In this document: positions 16,863 to 24,664 of the stretch, piece after piece | Layout: every line of letters starts with the position of its first letter | Position numbering within the stretch: position 1 is the stretch's first letter | Source of the DNA: GCA-001735895 sp964488685 | Lineage (GTDB): Bacteria > Pseudomonadota > Gammaproteobacteria > GCA-001735895 | Length of the DNA: 34,489 nt | Reading direction: 5' to 3' | Assembly (NCBI GenBank): GCA_964488685.1 | Contig: CAZAVY010000026.1 | Location: forward strand, 1-34,489 | Notes under the pieces: generated by a model | The model's database searches: none | What the model was told of the DNA's origin: nothing | The model's input: only the letters and a program-made list of their open reading frames with translations | Position numbers and translations under genes: made by a program

Positions 16863-19097
16863 CTATCTTGCACTCGGGTGTATATTTCTGCGTCGCGCTG
16901 CCTGGGGTTTTCGCCGTTTGAGACGTGTGGCATCTCGAATGCGTTGCTGGGCCTGACGAATCAAGGCCTGCTGACTGGATTCCCCCTCTTTGTTCTTGCC
17001 CAGTAAGTGGGTGTAGGAGCCATCTGAATTCATCTGCCAGATGTTGAATTTATCTGACATCAGGCTATCGATAATATTTCGTAATCCGGCTTGTAATTCG
17101 GCGCCTTCAACCGGAACCAGCACTTCAACCCGGTGTTCGAGATTGCGTTTCATGGTATCGGCAGAGCCGATGTAGTACTCCGGGTTGTCGTCGTTTTTAA
17201 AGTAGTAAATGCGGCTGTGCTCGAGGAAGCGACCGATTACGCTAAACACGCGAATATTGTCGGACAGCTTGCCAATGCCGGGGCGCAGGCGACAGCTATC
17301 GCGAACTATCAGGTCGACTTTTACCCCGCCCTGTGAGGCCCGGTAAAGCGCACGCACAATGTCCTGATCTTCGAGCGCATTGACCTTGATCTGAATATGC
17401 CCGGGGGATTTTGAATCATGTTGATCGATTTCACGCTGAATTTTATCGAGCAGAGCGCGTTTCAGTAACTTCGGCGCCGGCAGGATCTTGCGGTAGTTGC
17501 GCTTCGGGGTGAAACCGGTGGTCAGGTAATTAAACAGCTCGGTGATATCCCGGCCAATATCCTGATCACAGGTCAACAATCCGAGATCGGTATAGAGCCT
17601 GGCGTTGCCTGCGTGGTAGTTACCGGTGCCAATGTGCACATAACGCCGTAGCCCGATGTAATCGTTGCGCACCACCATGATGACCTTGCAGTGAGTTTTC
17701 AGATCCATTACACCGTAAGTCACGTGAATGCCGGCTTCTTCCATCCGGCTTGACCAGCGAATGTTGGCGGCTTCATCGAAGCGTGCCTTGAGCTCCACCA
17801 CGACCGCAACCTGTTTACCGTTTTGCGCGGCATCGACCAGGTATTCGATAACTTTGGTATCACCCGAGGTACGATAGAGCGTCATCTTGATTGCACGTAC
17901 CTTGGGGTCTCGGCTGGCTTCACGCAGCATGCGTTCCACCGTCGTTGAAAACGATTCGTAAGGGTGCTGCAGCAGGATCGAACCGTTGTCACGCACCGCG
18001 TGAAAAATATTCGGTATGTGAATCAGCTTCGGATGGTCGATCGGGTAGTGCGGTATGTCGCGTAGCGCCGGAATTTCCAGATCGCAAAGGCTGAGCAGAT
18101 CCCGTGTCGCCAGCAGGCCTTTCTTTTCGAAAACATCGGCTTCGTCAAGCCCGAGTTCGGCGGCGAGCATGCCGCGCCGGGTTGCATCCATGTCCTGTTC
18201 GACCACTAGCCGTACGATATTGGCAAAGCGGCGATGACGTACTTCGGATTCGATTATCGCCAGTAAATCATCCGCCTGGTCTTCATCGCGTGCGGTGTTG
18301 GCGTTGCGCGTAACATAAAACAACTCGCTATCCTCGATGACCATATTTGGAAACAGAACATCGAGGTTCTTCGCCATGACGCTCTCGAGGGGCACGAAGA
18401 TATAAGTATCGGGCACCTGTACAAAGCGCGGGATACCGAGACCCACCGGAACCTTGACGCGAGCGCGTAGCTCGTCTTCGCTGTCACGGTGGCGCAGCGT
18501 GACCAGCAGGTTTAGCGAGAGGTTCGAGATAAATGGAAACGGGTGCGCCGAATCGACACCCTGCGGTGTGACCAACGGGTAAATGTTGTCGAAGTAGTGG
18601 TCGCGCACGATTGCCTTGTTTTCATCGCTCAAAGCATCGTAGGGCGTAATGTGAATATCCTGTTCAGCCAGTTGATCGATCAGGCGCGGCACCAGCTCGG
18701 ACTTTTGCGCCTCGAGTTCGCGCACCTTGACGTAGCACTCCTCGATCTGTTGCGCAGGCAGGCGGCCATCGACGCTGTAATCCAGCACCCCGGCGCCAAC
18801 CTGTTGTTTTAGACCGCCGATCCGTTTCATGAAAAATTCGTCGAGATTGGAACTGACGATGCCGACAAACTTGAGGCGTTCCAGCAGCGGGTTGGATTCA
18901 TCCTGCGCTTCGTGCAATACCCGGCAATTGAATTCGAGCCAGGTCAACTCGCGATTGAGGTAGAGCTCGGGCGCGTCGAGATCCGCGTACTCTATCGTTT
19001 CTGTCGAGGCAACCGCATCGGCGGCATCCCCAGGCTCGGTTTCCGCCGCATCGCTTACTACCGACAGTTTGCTATTTACAGGATTTGAAGTTGCCAT
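16863..19097 (-). CDS. ppk1: Polyphosphate kinase 1
   Basis: Reversibly polymerises the ATP gamma-phosphate into polyphosphate. The protein has 744 residues. The N-terminal helical domain starts at about 44 with YLNRELTWLEFNCRVL and includes SSNLDEFFMKRIGGLKQQ. The two phospholipase-D-like C-terminal domains carry the phospho-acceptor His469 (LKTHCKV) and the second catalytic His488 (VHIGTGNYH). Later comes IGSADTMKRNLEHRVEVLVP, the conserved C-terminal signature. The first 40 residues are a low-complexity Ala/Glu/Asp-rich extension not needed for activity. The KTHCK and HIGTGNYH forms resemble the non-enterobacterial type. It lies 21 bp behind ppk2 on the same strand and both are probably one operon. 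The C-terminus is basic (RRRNIHPSAR). Confidence 0.96.
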   Translation of the reverse strand: MATSNPVNSKLSVVSDAAETEPGDAADAVASTETIEYADLDAPELYLNRELTWLEFNCRVLHEAQDESNPLLERLKFVGIVSSNLDEFFMKRIGGLKQQVGAGVLDYSVDGRLPAQQIEECYVKVRELEAQKSELVPRLIDQLAEQDIHITPYDALSDENKAIVRDHYFDNIYPLVTPQGVDSAHPFPFISNLSLNLLVTLRHRDSEDELRARVKVPVGLGIPRFVQVPDTYIFVPLESVMAKNLDVLFPNMVIEDSELFYVTRNANTARDEDQADDLLAIIESEVRHRRFANIVRLVVEQDMDATRRGMLAAELGLDEADVFEKKGLLATRDLLSLCDLEIPALRDIPHYPIDHPKLIHIPNIFHAVRDNGSILLQHPYESFSTTVERMLREASRDPKVRAIKMTLYRTSGDTKVIEYLVDAAQNGKQVAVVVELKARFDEAANIRWSSRMEEAGIHVTYGVMDLKTHCKVIMVVRNDYIGLRRYVHIGTGNYHAGNARLYTDLGLLTCDQDIGRDITELFNYLTTGFTPKRNYRKILPAPKLLKRALLDKIQREIDQHDSKSPGHIQIKVNALEDQDIVRALYRASQGGVKVDLIVRDSCRLRPGIGKLSDNIRVFSVIGRFLEHSRIYYFKNDDNPEYYIGSADTMKRNLEHRVEVLVPVEGAELQAGLRNIIDSLMSDKFNIWQMNSDGSYTHLLGKNKEGESSQQALIRQAQQRIRDATRLKRRKPQAARRRNIHPSAR

Positions 19098-19118
19098 GGG
19101 AATATTTGAGTTTCTCTG

Positions 19119-19925
19119 TTAGTGATGTTCCGGCACGAATGTTTGATCGCCCATGGGTGGTCGCACGTATCCTTTGCTTTTTACGCGCGGCTCGAGCTTG
19201 ATTGGTTCAGGGGTCAGATCCCGGTAGGGAATAATGCTCAGCAGGTGTTTGATGCAATTCAGCCGGGCATGCTTCTTGACATCGGATTTGACCACGTACC
19301 AGGGTGCCTGTTTGATGTCGGTATGTGCAAAACAATCATCTTTTGCCTTGGAGTACTCAACCCAGAGCTTGCGAGATTCGAGGTCCATCGGGCTCAGTTT
19401 CCAGCGTTTGGTCGGATCCTTGAGGCGTCCCTGGAAGCGGATTTCCTGAACGTCATCGCTGACCGAAAACCAGTACTTGATTAAGATAATGCCGGAACGC
19501 ACCAGCATGCGTTCGAATTCCGGGCAACTACGCATAAATTCCTGGTACTCGTCCTCGGTGCAAAAATCCATCACGTGTTCGACCCCGGCGCGGTTATACC
19601 AGCTGCGGTCGAACAGAACCATTTCCCCTTCGGCGGGTAAATGTGGCACGTAACGTTGGAAATACCATTGCGTTTTCTCGCGTTCAGTCGGAGTGCCCAG
19701 CGCAACCACGCGACAGATGCGTGGATTGAGGCTTTCGGTAATGCGTTTGATCACCCCGCCTTTGCCGGCTGCGTCGCGGCCTTCGAAGATACAGACTACC
19801 TTTAAACCTTTGTCCTTGATCCACTCCTGCAACTTGACCAGTTCGATCTGCAACTTCGCCAGTTCCCTGTTGTATTCCCTGGTTGAAATTTTCTTGTTTT
19901 TCCCGGGCTCGGCGTCTTTAGACAT
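19119..19925 (-). CDS. ppk2: Polyphosphate kinase 2 (single-domain)
   Basis: PPK2-family P-loop phosphotransferase of 268 residues, one domain. Walker A is GRDAAGKGG at 49-57, and the Walker B region is FDRSWYNRAGVE at about 105-116. IRFQGRLKDPTKRWKLSPMD and APWYVVKSDVKKHARLNCI are family blocks; single-domain members of this type usually use polyphosphate to phosphorylate nucleoside diphosphates. It precedes ppk1 with 21 bp between, so the pair can both make and spend polyphosphate. Upstream on the minus strand a TATAAT-like hexamer occurs in the 191-bp gap after ampG, about 110 bp before the start. Whether the preferred substrate is GDP or ADP cannot be read from the sequence. Confidence 0.94.
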   Translation of the reverse strand: MSKDAEPGKNKKISTREYNRELAKLQIELVKLQEWIKDKGLKVVCIFEGRDAAGKGGVIKRITESLNPRICRVVALGTPTEREKTQWYFQRYVPHLPAEGEMVLFDRSWYNRAGVEHVMDFCTEDEYQEFMRSCPEFERMLVRSGIILIKYWFSVSDDVQEIRFQGRLKDPTKRWKLSPMDLESRKLWVEYSKAKDDCFAHTDIKQAPWYVVKSDVKKHARLNCIKHLLSIIPYRDLTPEPIKLEPRVKSKGYVRPPMGDQTFVPEHH

Positions 19926-20042
19926 GTTTTGGCCTCGATATGGATGATGGAATGTTCCAACCTATACCAAATAGCAAAAACTGTCCAGATTACAAGGGGA
20001 TGAAATGATTGCTGCATGATTAATGTGATGCGGGAATTATAG

Positions 20043-20065
20043 ATGCTGAAGCATGCCGTCAGCAT
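20043..20065 (-). terminator. Hairpin between ampG and ppk2
   Basis: ATGCTGA and TCAGCAT form a perfect 7-bp stem with a 9-base loop, 52 bp past the ampG stop on the minus strand. A TATAAT hexamer (minus strand, about 20036-20041) follows directly. The stem may end ampG transcription, with the hexamer serving as the -10 of a ppk2 promoter; no good -35 is visible. Confidence 0.35.
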
Positions 20066-20116
20066 TTCGGATGATAAGGTACCCGTCGGGAGACAAGCAT
20101 AGAGATACCGACCCGC

Positions 20117-21436
20117 TTATTCCTGCTTTTTGATTTGTACCGATAGCGGTAAATTCTTCATCATCCACACCAGCAGCAGTAAACCGGGCAAGGCGACAAC
20201 AGTTGAAATGAGGAAAAAGTCGAACCAGCCCGTCATCTCAACCACCCAACCGCTTGAAGTTGACAGGATTGTCCGACCGGTCGCCATAAACGAGGTAAAC
20301 AAAGCAAATTGAGTGCCAGTGTAGGTGATATTACACAATACGGATAGATATGCCACGAAGGCGGATGAGCCCATTCCTCCCGACAGGTTTTCGATACCGA
20401 TGGTAAAGTAAAGTAGCTCAACATCATGTCCGGCGATGGCCTGGGCGGCATACATCAGGTTCGAAAACATTTGCAAAATACCGCAACCCAGAAGGCTTTG
20501 CATGATGCCGTATCTCTTGACAAGCATTCCACCAACGAACACGCCTACAACAGTCGCAATCACACCGAATAACTTACTGACTGTGGCCACCTCGGATTTG
20601 CTGAAACCCATTTGGAAATAAAATGGGTAGGCCATCACGCCCGCGTAAGCATCGCCGAATTTGTATAACAGGATAAATGCCAGAATAGTCAATGCTGTAA
20701 CGGGTTTGTTGCGCTGGAAAAACTCGACGAAAGGATCAACCACGAAAGAACGAATTCCTTTGCCGTCATGGAACTCGATCAGTTCAGGGTTTCTTTTATC
20801 GGAATCAGGCGCAAAAATAGCGGCCAGCATACCGACGACCACGAGTACTGCCATGACGGAATAGACGATCGACCAGTCCACCTGTTCGGCCAGGAACAAT
20901 GCCCCCGCGCCGGCAAAAATTGCCCCCAATCGGTAGCCGGCCTGGGTCATGGCGGCACCGGCACCTTGTTCATCGCGATCGAGAATTTCGATTCGGTAGG
21001 CATCGATAACGATATCCTGACTGGCTGAAAAAAAGGCCACCGCCAGGGCACATACCGCTGTCAGTACGGGCCTAGTCTCGGGTTGGCTGAACCCCAGATA
21101 AGCGATCGAGACCATCAACCCGACCTGGATCACCAGCATCCAGGATCGACGTCGCCCGAGTAGGCGGGTTAAAACAGGTAACGGAACACGATCGATAAAG
21201 GGCGCCCAGAAAAATTTGAGGTTATAGGGTGTCCCTGCGAGTGCAAATAATCCAATTGCAGCCAGTGCAACCCCGGCCTCCGCCAGCCAAAAGAACAGCG
21301 TCGCACTGGATAATGCCAGGGGTAATCCACTGGCAAAACCCATGACGAAAATAATGAGTAGACGCGGCTGGTAATACAGAGAAAGCGCCGACTTGAAGCT
21401 TTCGAGGTGAGAACTTTTCTCAACAGGAATATTCAT
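20117..21436 (-). CDS. ampG: AmpG-like muropeptide MFS permease
   Basis: Major facilitator protein of 439 residues with about 12 or more hydrophobic segments. AmpG family marks are clear: MGFASGLPLALSSATLFFWL near the N-terminus, GTPYNLKFFWAPFIDR, the GRRRSW loop and SASQDIVIDAYRIEI. It imports anhydro-muropeptides from the periplasm for cell-wall recycling; in some species this feeds AmpR/AmpC induction. It is the last gene of a tight minus-strand trio after the VanZ-like and sulfatase-like genes (18 bp to the latter), which suggests a shared envelope-related transcript. Neighbouring recycling genes such as ampD, nagZ or ampC are not in the window, so a beta-lactam link is not supported here. 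Confidence 0.92.
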   Translation of the reverse strand: MNIPVEKSSHLESFKSALSLYYQPRLLIIFVMGFASGLPLALSSATLFFWLAEAGVALAAIGLFALAGTPYNLKFFWAPFIDRVPLPVLTRLLGRRRSWMLVIQVGLMVSIAYLGFSQPETRPVLTAVCALAVAFFSASQDIVIDAYRIEILDRDEQGAGAAMTQAGYRLGAIFAGAGALFLAEQVDWSIVYSVMAVLVVVGMLAAIFAPDSDKRNPELIEFHDGKGIRSFVVDPFVEFFQRNKPVTALTILAFILLYKFGDAYAGVMAYPFYFQMGFSKSEVATVSKLFGVIATVVGVFVGGMLVKRYGIMQSLLGCGILQMFSNLMYAAQAIAGHDVELLYFTIGIENLSGGMGSSAFVAYLSVLCNITYTGTQFALFTSFMATGRTILSTSSGWVVEMTGWFDFFLISTVVALPGLLLLVWMMKNLPLSVQIKKQE

Positions 21437-21454
21437 GTTTGAACCGGTTTAAGA

Positions 21455-23092
21455 TTACTTATCACAATACCAGGACCCTATATCCCTGGGTTGTTCCGAT
21501 TTCTTCGAGCCAAGCACGCCGCCTTTCGATTTGCAAATCATTGCCTCGCCTACCATATGCGCAGCCTTGCGCTGAATTTCTTGCCAACTGGCGGCGTATG
21601 GTTCATGCCGATAGAATTTCCCGGGCTCCAGACCCCAGGTTTCTTCCATGGTCTGTATCGACGACCACTCGGTTACCGCCTTGCCGACACCACCGCCACC
21701 AAGCACCGTGCTGGCGATATTATCGATTCGCTTTTCGGCGGCGCCCAGTACCAGTTCAGCAGCATGTGAGCGATTGCCGGCCATCCACTTCGCCAGCGCA
21801 TCTTCGAGCGGTTTGAATTCATCGCCTCTTGCAGAATAAATGTCATTCAATTCATGTGGATCCTGGAGCAGATCAAAACCTTCGATACGCACTCCGTCCG
21901 GGGTCGGTATTCGGATAAGCTTCCTGGTTGTGCTGCGTACCGACACGATGCGTTTAGTCATTTCTTCTCTCGGTGTAGTCCATCCCTTCAAGGTGGTCTG
22001 GTTGAATACGTAGTCACGAATTTTTGTTGCCTGCCCTCTTAGAATCGGAATAAATGAATGTCCTTGCATCTGTGGTCGCATGCCTTCTGCGCTCACCCCC
22101 AGGATATCAAAAATCGTGGGCATGAAATCCACACCCTGAACCATGGCGTTGTAGTGGCCTGTCATTGATTGATCGGGAAAGCGAATAATCAGCGGGATAC
22201 GGATCAGTTCATCATAAAGTTTTGCATCGTAACCGGTCGAGGCATGCCCCAACCATCCATGGTCAAACAGCTCTTCGCCGTGATCAGCGCTAATTATTAC
22301 TATAGTGTGATCGAGAAGACCGGTCTCGCGCATTTTTTCAAGGCTGAGGCGCATCCTTTCGTCCACATCGGCGACTTCAGCGTCATACAGGGCCCGTACT
22401 ACCGGAATATCCTGTTCGCTGAATTCGACCTTACCGGCATGTTCAAATTCGATGTCAACGCGCTCTGGATATCGGAGAATCATTCGGTGTTGTTTGACGG
22501 CCTCGATTGCCTCGCTGCGTTTACCCTGCGCACCAAACCGTTTGGCATTTTGTTCAGTCGGTGCATAAGGCAAATGTACATCCTTTATATGGGCCCAGGC
22601 AAAGAAAGGGGTATTGTTATCGATTCGTTGCTCGATAAAGTCTTCAAGATCTCGTTTCGGCCAATTCCCGAGGGCCTTCTGGAAACCAAACCCCTCGTGG
22701 CTTGCGCCCCAGATTGCCTGTCCCAAGATCTCGTAGCCATTTTCGGCGAGGACTCTAAAGGCAGCCGTCATTTCCTCGTCATAATAACTGAAGCGCCCAT
22801 GTTGAGCATGTACCGGTGGATAATAGCCGGTAAAAATGGAAACCATGCCCGGCGAAGTCCAGGTAGATGTGGAAAACGCGTTATCAAATACAGCTGACTC
22901 CTCAGCAAAATGCTTGAGATAGGGGGTCGTGTCGCGCTCGTATCCATAAACAGACATCCGATCGGGACGTAAGTTATCGATCGTAATCAAGAGCACGCTC
23001 CAGGGGCGATCGTTTTCAGATAAGCCGGCGAACGAGTTCGATGTGGTTATCAAACAAGTAATCATGAAAAAAGTCTGGTAAAGAAATTTCAT
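21455..23092 (-). CDS. Exported sulfatase-fold (alkaline phosphatase superfamily) hydrolase with Thr in place of the Cys/Ser nucleophile
   Basis: A 545-residue protein with a signal peptide (1-22, cut near SFA). Metal ligands are visible as I-T-I-D-N-L-R-P-D (Asp39, with Asn40 replacing the second Asp) and S-A-D-H-G-E-E (Asp270, His271). At the nucleophile position, where sulfatases have C/S-x-P-S/A-R, this protein reads T79-S-P-G-M, then V-S-I-F-T-G. Thr cannot become formylglycine, and the Arg that stabilises formylglycine is Met. Thr is the nucleophile of LtaS/MdoB-type phosphotransferases in this superfamily, so a phospho- rather than sulfo-substrate is possible, or the protein may be inactive. 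It sits between the VanZ-like gene (29 bp) and ampG (18 bp). An extracytoplasmic job on envelope or glycan phosphodiesters is inferred from the neighbours. Confidence 0.8.
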   Translation of the reverse strand: MKFLYQTFFMITCLITTSNSFAGLSENDRPWSVLLITIDNLRPDRMSVYGYERDTTPYLKHFAEESAVFDNAFSTSTWTSPGMVSIFTGYYPPVHAQHGRFSYYDEEMTAAFRVLAENGYEILGQAIWGASHEGFGFQKALGNWPKRDLEDFIEQRIDNNTPFFAWAHIKDVHLPYAPTEQNAKRFGAQGKRSEAIEAVKQHRMILRYPERVDIEFEHAGKVEFSEQDIPVVRALYDAEVADVDERMRLSLEKMRETGLLDHTIVIISADHGEELFDHGWLGHASTGYDAKLYDELIRIPLIIRFPDQSMTGHYNAMVQGVDFMPTIFDILGVSAEGMRPQMQGHSFIPILRGQATKIRDYVFNQTTLKGWTTPREEMTKRIVSVRSTTRKLIRIPTPDGVRIEGFDLLQDPHELNDIYSARGDEFKPLEDALAKWMAGNRSHAAELVLGAAEKRIDNIASTVLGGGGVGKAVTEWSSIQTMEETWGLEPGKFYRHEPYAASWQEIQRKAAHMVGEAMICKSKGGVLGSKKSEQPRDIGSWYCDK

Positions 23093-23121
23093 TTTTTATA
23101 CCTCAACATGGTTAACACAGC

Positions 23122-24357
23122 CTACATCATTTTGCGAATTCTGCCGGTGAAAAAGCCGATAAGCCAAAAACCGGCTATGGCGATCGAAAAAAGAGCAATT
23201 ACCTGTGCTTCGCTAAGTCGGGTAATTACCCCGGCACTCACGGCACTTTGGTATCCTGGTGTACTACTGGCATTGGATTTAACCTGTATCGCTTTTTCTT
23301 CGCTCCAGCGATGGCCTGACTTATACAGTGAATCACTAAAATATTTACTCAAGATCGAGTTTTCCTTGTGAGCGATTTTGAAATGTTCAGCTTGATTTTC
23401 GCCGGGCTCCTGAGCCCGGTCGAAATATCTGTCACGGCGAAAAAGGTGGACCCCCGCTTCATGGACATATGCGTCTCGGGGGACAGTGAAGCTGTCGAGG
23501 AACAGTTTATAACCCTCGCCTCGAATATAGTTATCGAAAATGTCAGCTACTTCTTCGCCTCGATCCCGATTCAATTGTTCCAATTGCTCAGGTGAAAATC
23601 GTGATCTGAAGATACCGATGTTTTCATCATGATATCGATACCCGTATTCGACCATCATGCTTTTACTGTCCAGCAGAAACGAAAGTGGCGTGATCTCGGA
23701 GGCGTACCAGGCAATACGCTGGGGTGTATTCAAAAACCCCAGCACGAGAACCAATAAACTCGCAGACAGGATGTAGCTCAAGCGACTCCAGCTGGCCGAG
23801 TCGGGCCATTTGCAGATTAAGCCGGGTCTCAATCCAGCCACAATAGCAAACTGTCCTAAACCTCCGGCCAGGATATTGGTTCTGATATCTCTTAAATCAA
23901 AATAACGGGAAGGCGCGACCCACTGGATATACTCATCCAGCACACCGATGATTCCCACTATCAGGGTGGCCATAATGTATATGCTGTAATCGCGAGTTCG
24001 ATGCGAAAGCGCACGATATACCAATAAACCGATTGCGCCGTATTGCGCAACGTGAATTGCCTCTTCAGGGATATCCCGTAGTTGGTATATATATGCCATA
24101 AACGCGGCAACTATCCCGAATAACCAGAAGTAGGCTCTCGTCGGGAGATTTCTTTTACGCAGACTGATAAACGCCATCACACCCGCGCTTAGCGTTAGTG
24201 CAATCGTAAGGTAAAGAAAAAATTCGAGGCCAATTATTTCGGCGACTGTATTGCGTACAGCCCTGGCGACGGGAATGGTGCAATATATTGCCAATACGCC
24301 AATTGCCAGGTAACACCAGGATTGCCATTCAGGTTCGCCGGGGGCCTTGTCTAACAC
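23122..24357 (-). CDS. VanZ-like polytopic membrane protein with periplasmic insert
   Basis: A 411-residue membrane protein. VanZ-domain marks occur in order: PEEAIHVAQYGAIGLLVYRAL, GVLDEYIQWVAPSRYFDLRD and TNILAGGLGQ. About six hydrophobic helices span residues 15-175, then another at about 193-210. A soluble stretch of roughly 165 residues follows, probably outside the membrane, and a last helix at about 387-405 ends in R-I-R-K-M-M. GTG at 24357 is the start; GGAGA lies eight bases before it. VanZ of enterococci lowers teicoplanin binding, but most VanZ-domain proteins are not resistance factors. It heads the trio with the sulfatase-fold enzyme and ampG. The C-terminal soluble part is not a family I recognise. 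Confidence 0.82.
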   Translation of the reverse strand: MLDKAPGEPEWQSWCYLAIGVLAIYCTIPVARAVRNTVAEIIGLEFFLYLTIALTLSAGVMAFISLRKRNLPTRAYFWLFGIVAAFMAYIYQLRDIPEEAIHVAQYGAIGLLVYRALSHRTRDYSIYIMATLIVGIIGVLDEYIQWVAPSRYFDLRDIRTNILAGGLGQFAIVAGLRPGLICKWPDSASWSRLSYILSASLLVLVLGFLNTPQRIAWYASEITPLSFLLDSKSMMVEYGYRYHDENIGIFRSRFSPEQLEQLNRDRGEEVADIFDNYIRGEGYKLFLDSFTVPRDAYVHEAGVHLFRRDRYFDRAQEPGENQAEHFKIAHKENSILSKYFSDSLYKSGHRWSEEKAIQVKSNASSTPGYQSAVSAGVITRLSEAQVIALFSIAIAGFWLIGFFTGRIRKMM

Positions 24358-24446
24358 TAATTTTTCTCCGGTTCAAAACCTGTTTTTAGGGTTTGCCCCA
24401 TGTCTAGCCCGAACATTTCATAAACCTGCTCGCACCCTTGCTTGGC

Positions 24447-24529
24447 CTTTGTTTCCTCGCCAACTTTTCCTCAGTCGGCCGGATCCATTGGTCCGACACT
24501 TGTTCGGAAAATCTCCTGAGGAAACAAAG
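24447..24529. repeat. Nested inverted repeat, 83 bp, in the divergent intergenic region
   Basis: The outer arms CTTTGTTTCCTC (24447-24458) and GAGGAAACAAAG (24518-24529) are perfect 12-bp inverted repeats. Inside them TTTTCC (24465-24470) pairs with GGAAAA (24506-24511), and GTCGG (24474-24478) pairs with CCGAC (24493-24497). The whole can fold into one long interrupted hairpin on either strand. It lies between the starts of the VanZ-like gene and the DUF4380 gene. No coding gene is credible across it. Candidates are a structured leader, a small RNA or a MITE/REP-like insertion. Confidence 0.6.
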
Positions 24530-24575
24530 TCCTGCACAATCATCGCGGCAGTTCATGAAACCTCCGGGCTAATTG

Positions 24576-24593
24576 ACAAAATTTGAATTTTGT
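24576..24593 (+). promoter_or_regulatory. Operator-like palindrome with promoter hexamers before the DUF4380 gene
   Basis: ACAAAATT-TG-AATTTTGT is a perfect 8+8 inverted repeat. It overlaps TTGACA (24573-24578) and a TTGAAT (24583-24588) that is followed after 16 bp by TATCCT (24605-24610), a plausible promoter for the gene at 24665. The symmetry fits a dimeric repressor or activator site. Confidence 0.4.
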
Positions 24594-24664
24594 AAAATTG
24601 GCAATATCCTTGCATATACCAAAGCTTGCTTTAAAGGAATCAGGTCACAGATAGAGAAAACAAA

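Larger units (their letters stand above)
24358..24664. other. 307-bp divergent intergenic region
   Basis: Shared upstream region of the VanZ-like operon (minus) and the DUF4380 gene (plus). It holds the nested inverted repeat and the palindrome listed separately. A 79-codon plus-strand frame at 24347-24586 lacks a ribosome-binding site and homology and is not counted. Confidence 0.6.

Noticed and set aside
22169..22897. 242-codon plus-strand frame inside the sulfatase-fold gene
   Set aside because: Antisense shadow; the minus strand carries clear metal-site motifs, signal peptide and family order.
23122..24357. Glycopeptide resistance gene (vanZ)
   Set aside because: Only the VanZ domain is shared. 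No vanA/vanH/vanX genes are present, and the host appears Gram-negative.
24347..24586. 79-codon plus-strand frame upstream of the DUF4380 gene
   Set aside because: It spans the nested inverted repeat, has no ribosome-binding site and an unconvincing Pro/Arg/Phe-rich translation.
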